Positions 61,182 to 64,000 of a stretch of 64,000 nucleotides of DNA are shown here, one piece after another. Origin of the DNA: Spirodela intermedia (Eukaryota; Streptophyta; Magnoliopsida; Alismatales; Araceae); assembly GCA_902729315.2 (NCBI GenBank), contig LR746267.1:1106001-1170000 (forward strand), read 5' to 3'. Below the pieces are notes generated by a model, which made no database searches, was not told the origin of the DNA, and saw only the letters and a program-made list of their open reading frames with translations. The position numbers and the translations under genes were made by a program. Every line of letters starts with the position of its first letter. The first letter of the stretch is position 1.

Positions 61182-62441
61182 CGTGATTACCTTATGTTGG
61201 CTGATTCCTGTGCTCTTCCCGCAAGAACCCAGAATGGGAAAATCAGCCATCTTTGGTACCCATTCATTCGAAAACTTCTCCACAAGAAACCTGGAGAAGA
61301 AACGTTCAAGCCATTCTCATGCCGAGCCCCTTCTACTGTTCATGGTATTAGGTTACCCTTTACGACTACACCAACTTACCTTCGGGATTTTACCCCGCGG
61401 CCTGAGTTTCTTTCTGATTCGATCTTTCTCTCGCTACCCATGTTTCTATCAGACGGACGGCAGCGAAATTGGACGTGGTTCTTCGTGTTTCTGTACGTCT
61501 GAAAAAGAAATGAGAAATGTTGATCTCAGTATACGTTTATATGGCTTCCTAGTAACTTGTAACCAACTCCACCCGTTGACTTTTAACGACTCATGAGTTC
61601 CTTCAAAGTTTCATCTGAATTCAAATCCAGAAGACCTTTTAATCGTGAACTTCCTTAAATAGCTATGGAACCACGAGAATAAGAGCAAGAAGCTCGAGGA
61701 GGAGGGGGGGAGTACTAATAACGTATGAAATGGCTCCTCTGGGCAAGAAAGAAAGGGTACTTTGTGGGATTTTCTAGTCATATCGATCAACATTTTTATC
61801 ACGGCTTATGGAAAATAATCAACACCATCTTAAGAAAATCCGTTGACTTATCTAAAAATCTCTGCGAACGTTCATGATCGTCTTTTCCTCAATTGGGGAA
61901 GAGAAGTCAACGACTTCCATTCATCTGTACTTGATAATCTCTTGGACTAGGGATGAAAGGGAAACTCAGAGAAGGATTCTGATAATGGGTGGCTTCAAGC
62001 GAGCTTCTACATCAAAAGCCCATCAAGATGAAACCCTAAAAAACACCATATTTCATTGAGATACAATCAAAGGAAAGAAATGGAGTTTCTATGAAGAGTA
62101 GTCTTGTTTTAGAGACTATAAGAAATGAAAATATGATCGATCATATGACTTTACCATGATCATTGTTAATTTATTTTGATTTGGACTAATAATGTAAATA
62201 GTGATTTCATTTCAGAGGGTTTTTCTTTTTTTAATGAGAAAGTTTTTATGTCCTCGTCTGAGTGTTAGATAGATCGTACACGTACCTGAAGATGGCTTTT
62301 GACATGAGATATGCTCATGCTCTTCTCTCTCATCAGCAGGAGAATCTGCTTTGGTGTGGCCCCTACACGATTGATTAGGCTTGTACTGAGTTAAAAAGAA
62401 TAACAATAAATACATGAGAGAGGCATGATTGTGTGTTATCA

Positions 62442-62540
<99 letters not shown>

Positions 62541-62877
62541 GATTACTGAGATCAATACGTCGATAAATAGAGTAATAAATTTCACCTTCAATCTTCTACG
62601 GCTTTTACATAGCTTTTGCGAACCCGGCTAAATAGATAAATAAAGAGATAAAGAGATAGATAGACAGATAGATGGATGGATAGATAGGATGAGAGGTGGA
62701 AGGGGGCGGAGGGGAGGGAAGAGACTCTCCTCCCACCCACGGAAGCTTACTTTCGTGGCCTCCCAGAGAGCGAATAGCTTCAAGGAATCGGTCGTGGAGC
62801 TCCTCCGTCCACCGAAAGCGGGGCTTCTCCGATCGGTTGTACTGCCTCATTCCCCTCCTCTTCCAGCCTTCCTTCAT
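60874..62877 (-). CDS. Short GARP (G2-like MYB) family transcription factor
   Basis: Three exons in phase: 62877-62751, 62362-62286, 61116-60874; 148 aa. The single GARP DNA-binding domain is QYNRSEKPRFRWTEELHDRF, LEAIRSLGGHE|RATPKQILLLM and SMSISHVKSHLQ, with introns at the two usual family positions (within LGG..ATPK and after SHLQ). Relatives continue MYR after SHLQ; here the third exon gives VREMDSLRGR. The tail is acidic and polar and ends INLELTIA, like the LxLxL repression motif found in some related factors (inference). The start at 62877 is the first Met after an in-frame stop. Relatives such as Arabidopsis At2g40260 and At2g38300 are longer. It may have a further 5' exon. Confidence 0.85.
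61140..61179. repeat. (GA)n microsatellite just before GARP exon 3
   Basis: It reads as CT on the gene's strand and ends about 24 bases before the acceptor of exon 3, so it may serve as an extended pyrimidine tract. Confidence 0.85.
62445..62537. repeat. (GA)n microsatellite, about 93 bp, in GARP intron 1
   Basis: About 46 uninterrupted GA units, CT on the gene's strand. A GATA/GATG-type tract (about 62632-62690) lies nearer the donor of the same intron. Confidence 0.95.
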
Positions 62878-63429
62878 CGTCTTCCCCAATAGTGCAAACT
62901 TAGTTGCCGAGGAAGCCACCCTTCTTCCGTCTCATCCTCCCCGGCATATGTCTACATAGGAGAGGTGTGGTGGGTCCTTCAGTAGGAAGTTGCCAAAGTT
63001 CAGGCCTTCAATACGACGAAGAAAGTCCCTGCTAGGTGAGAAGTCGTATCTTCGTCCACATAGGACATCACGTTACGTTCTCTCCTTCACGTGGTTGTAA
63101 TTCCCGTTCAAGTCTACGTTCTTATGGAGACAAGGTCAGCGGCAAGATCGTTCCTTTTGAACGCCCGGCTGTCTCGTTTTGGCCGAGTAGCATCATGTCT
63201 GATCATTCCTTCATTTCTTGTACCACCCCTCTCTCTCCCTCTCTCTCTCTAACGTGGATGATAAACGACACGGACAAAAGCAGGCACTGGGGACCGTCCG
63301 CTGGTCGGTGGCCACATGGCTCACTTTCGTAGAGTTTGAAGTCAAGAATTCGACCTAATTACCACATGGCTATTTGAAAGATTCCTCGATTGAAGTAAAT
63401 AATAGAGAGAGAGAAAGAGCGAGAGAGAT

Positions 63430-63463
<34 letters not shown>

Positions 63464-64000
63464 GGAATTGCGTCTTTGATTCATCGAGCTCATGGTTATT
63501 CTTCGGTGTGCGTATATTTCGACCAGATTTCAAGATTAGAGATCGTTTCGTTACATTTGGCGCCTCTTCTTCCATGGGCGACCCTTCTCAGACCCCCACC
63601 CATCCCCTCCTTTCCTCGTCTTGCATCTGTGCTTCAGAGATCGAACAGAAGAATTGGCTATTTGACGAAGAAGAGAAGCACTTCTTTCATCTGTTGTGGT
63701 ATTCTCATCGAGCAATTTCAATAGTACGCATTCATCACATATTTCTATTCACATAATATTTTTCTCTTATTTCTTACGTCATTTTGGGGCTTCCAATCCT
63801 GCATACCCTCCTGTCTAAATATAGCAGCTATCTCAATCAATCATCAACTCCAGTAGATTTGATGACCAGTACAACTCCATCATCATGCGTGAGATTTGAT
63901 AACTCCAGTAGATCATCCAAAATTGGATACCAACGAGGTAATCGCGCCCAGTCCCCGGAGATTCAGGGCTCGAAATGGCTATGATGATCATAGCGGCGGC
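62878..64000. other. GARP upstream region and right edge; no recognised gene
   Basis: The left part is the GARP leader and promoter, or an unseen 5' exon. A GA tract lies at about 63401-63462. A 60-codon open frame from 63574 (plus; MGDPSQTPTHPLLSSS) and an opposing one from 63575 (minus; MEEEAPNVTKRS) exist. Neither resembles a known family, and the window ends before they could be followed. Confidence 0.5.

Noticed and set aside
63574-63753. 60-codon frame near the right edge
   Set aside because: No recognisable family and no way to follow it past the window; kept only as a remark.

Overview
This window is nuclear DNA from a flowering plant. It carries intron-rich genes with GT-AG introns, plant-only families (CURT1, LBD, JASON, SDH7, GARP) and AT-rich intergenic DNA. 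The DNA is full of (GA)n/(CT)n microsatellites. I cannot name the species. I rebuilt nine genes by walking reading frame and splice phase from exon to exon, and every model closes in frame.

Layout, left to right. 887-4637 (-): a cluster I HAK/KUP potassium transporter (9 exons, 729 aa). 6669-15057 (-): one large SEN1/UPF1-like superfamily 1 helicase (7 coding exons, 1323 aa); its N-terminal exon lies 6 kb from its helicase core. 19419-21804 (-): a glycoside hydrolase family 28 polygalacturonase (9 exons, one of 21 nt). 24361-28597 (+): an At4g15545/NAIP-type coiled-coil protein (9 exons). 31009-32240 (-): a class I LOB-domain factor close to LBD4/LBD3. 38980-45768 (+): an organellar-type RNase H1 with an N-terminal viroplasmin-like domain. 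49174-51272 (-): the thylakoid-curvature protein CURT1A. 52323-55736 (-): a JASON-like protein. 57489-60485 (+): SDH7, a plant-specific subunit of respiratory complex II. 60874-62877 (-): a short GARP (G2-like MYB) factor. SDH7 and the GARP gene converge with about 390 bp between them. JASON and SDH7 diverge from a shared region of about 1.75 kb.

The genes are functionally unrelated, as expected of an ordinary plant chromosome arm: ion uptake, RNA helicase, cell wall, ER-body-type factor, transcription, R-loop removal, thylakoid shape, meiosis, respiration. I see no gene cluster acting as one system, no complete transposon, no CRISPR array and no tRNA or rRNA gene that I can support.

The gene-poor stretches (16.5-18.4, 22-23.9, 28.6-30.9, 32.5-38.7 and 45.8-49 kb) hold microsatellites and several local tandem duplications (about 188 bp x4, 155 bp x3, about 200-240 bp x5, 292 bp x2). 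The most interesting structure is a tandem array at about 51.5-52.35 kb. It repeats a CACGTG-containing unit upstream of CURT1A and runs into the stop codon of JASON. Also notable are a 75-nt helicase intron that is fully open in frame, a 21-nt exon, a tandem TAGCAG acceptor, and a probable loss of the helicase C-terminal tail.
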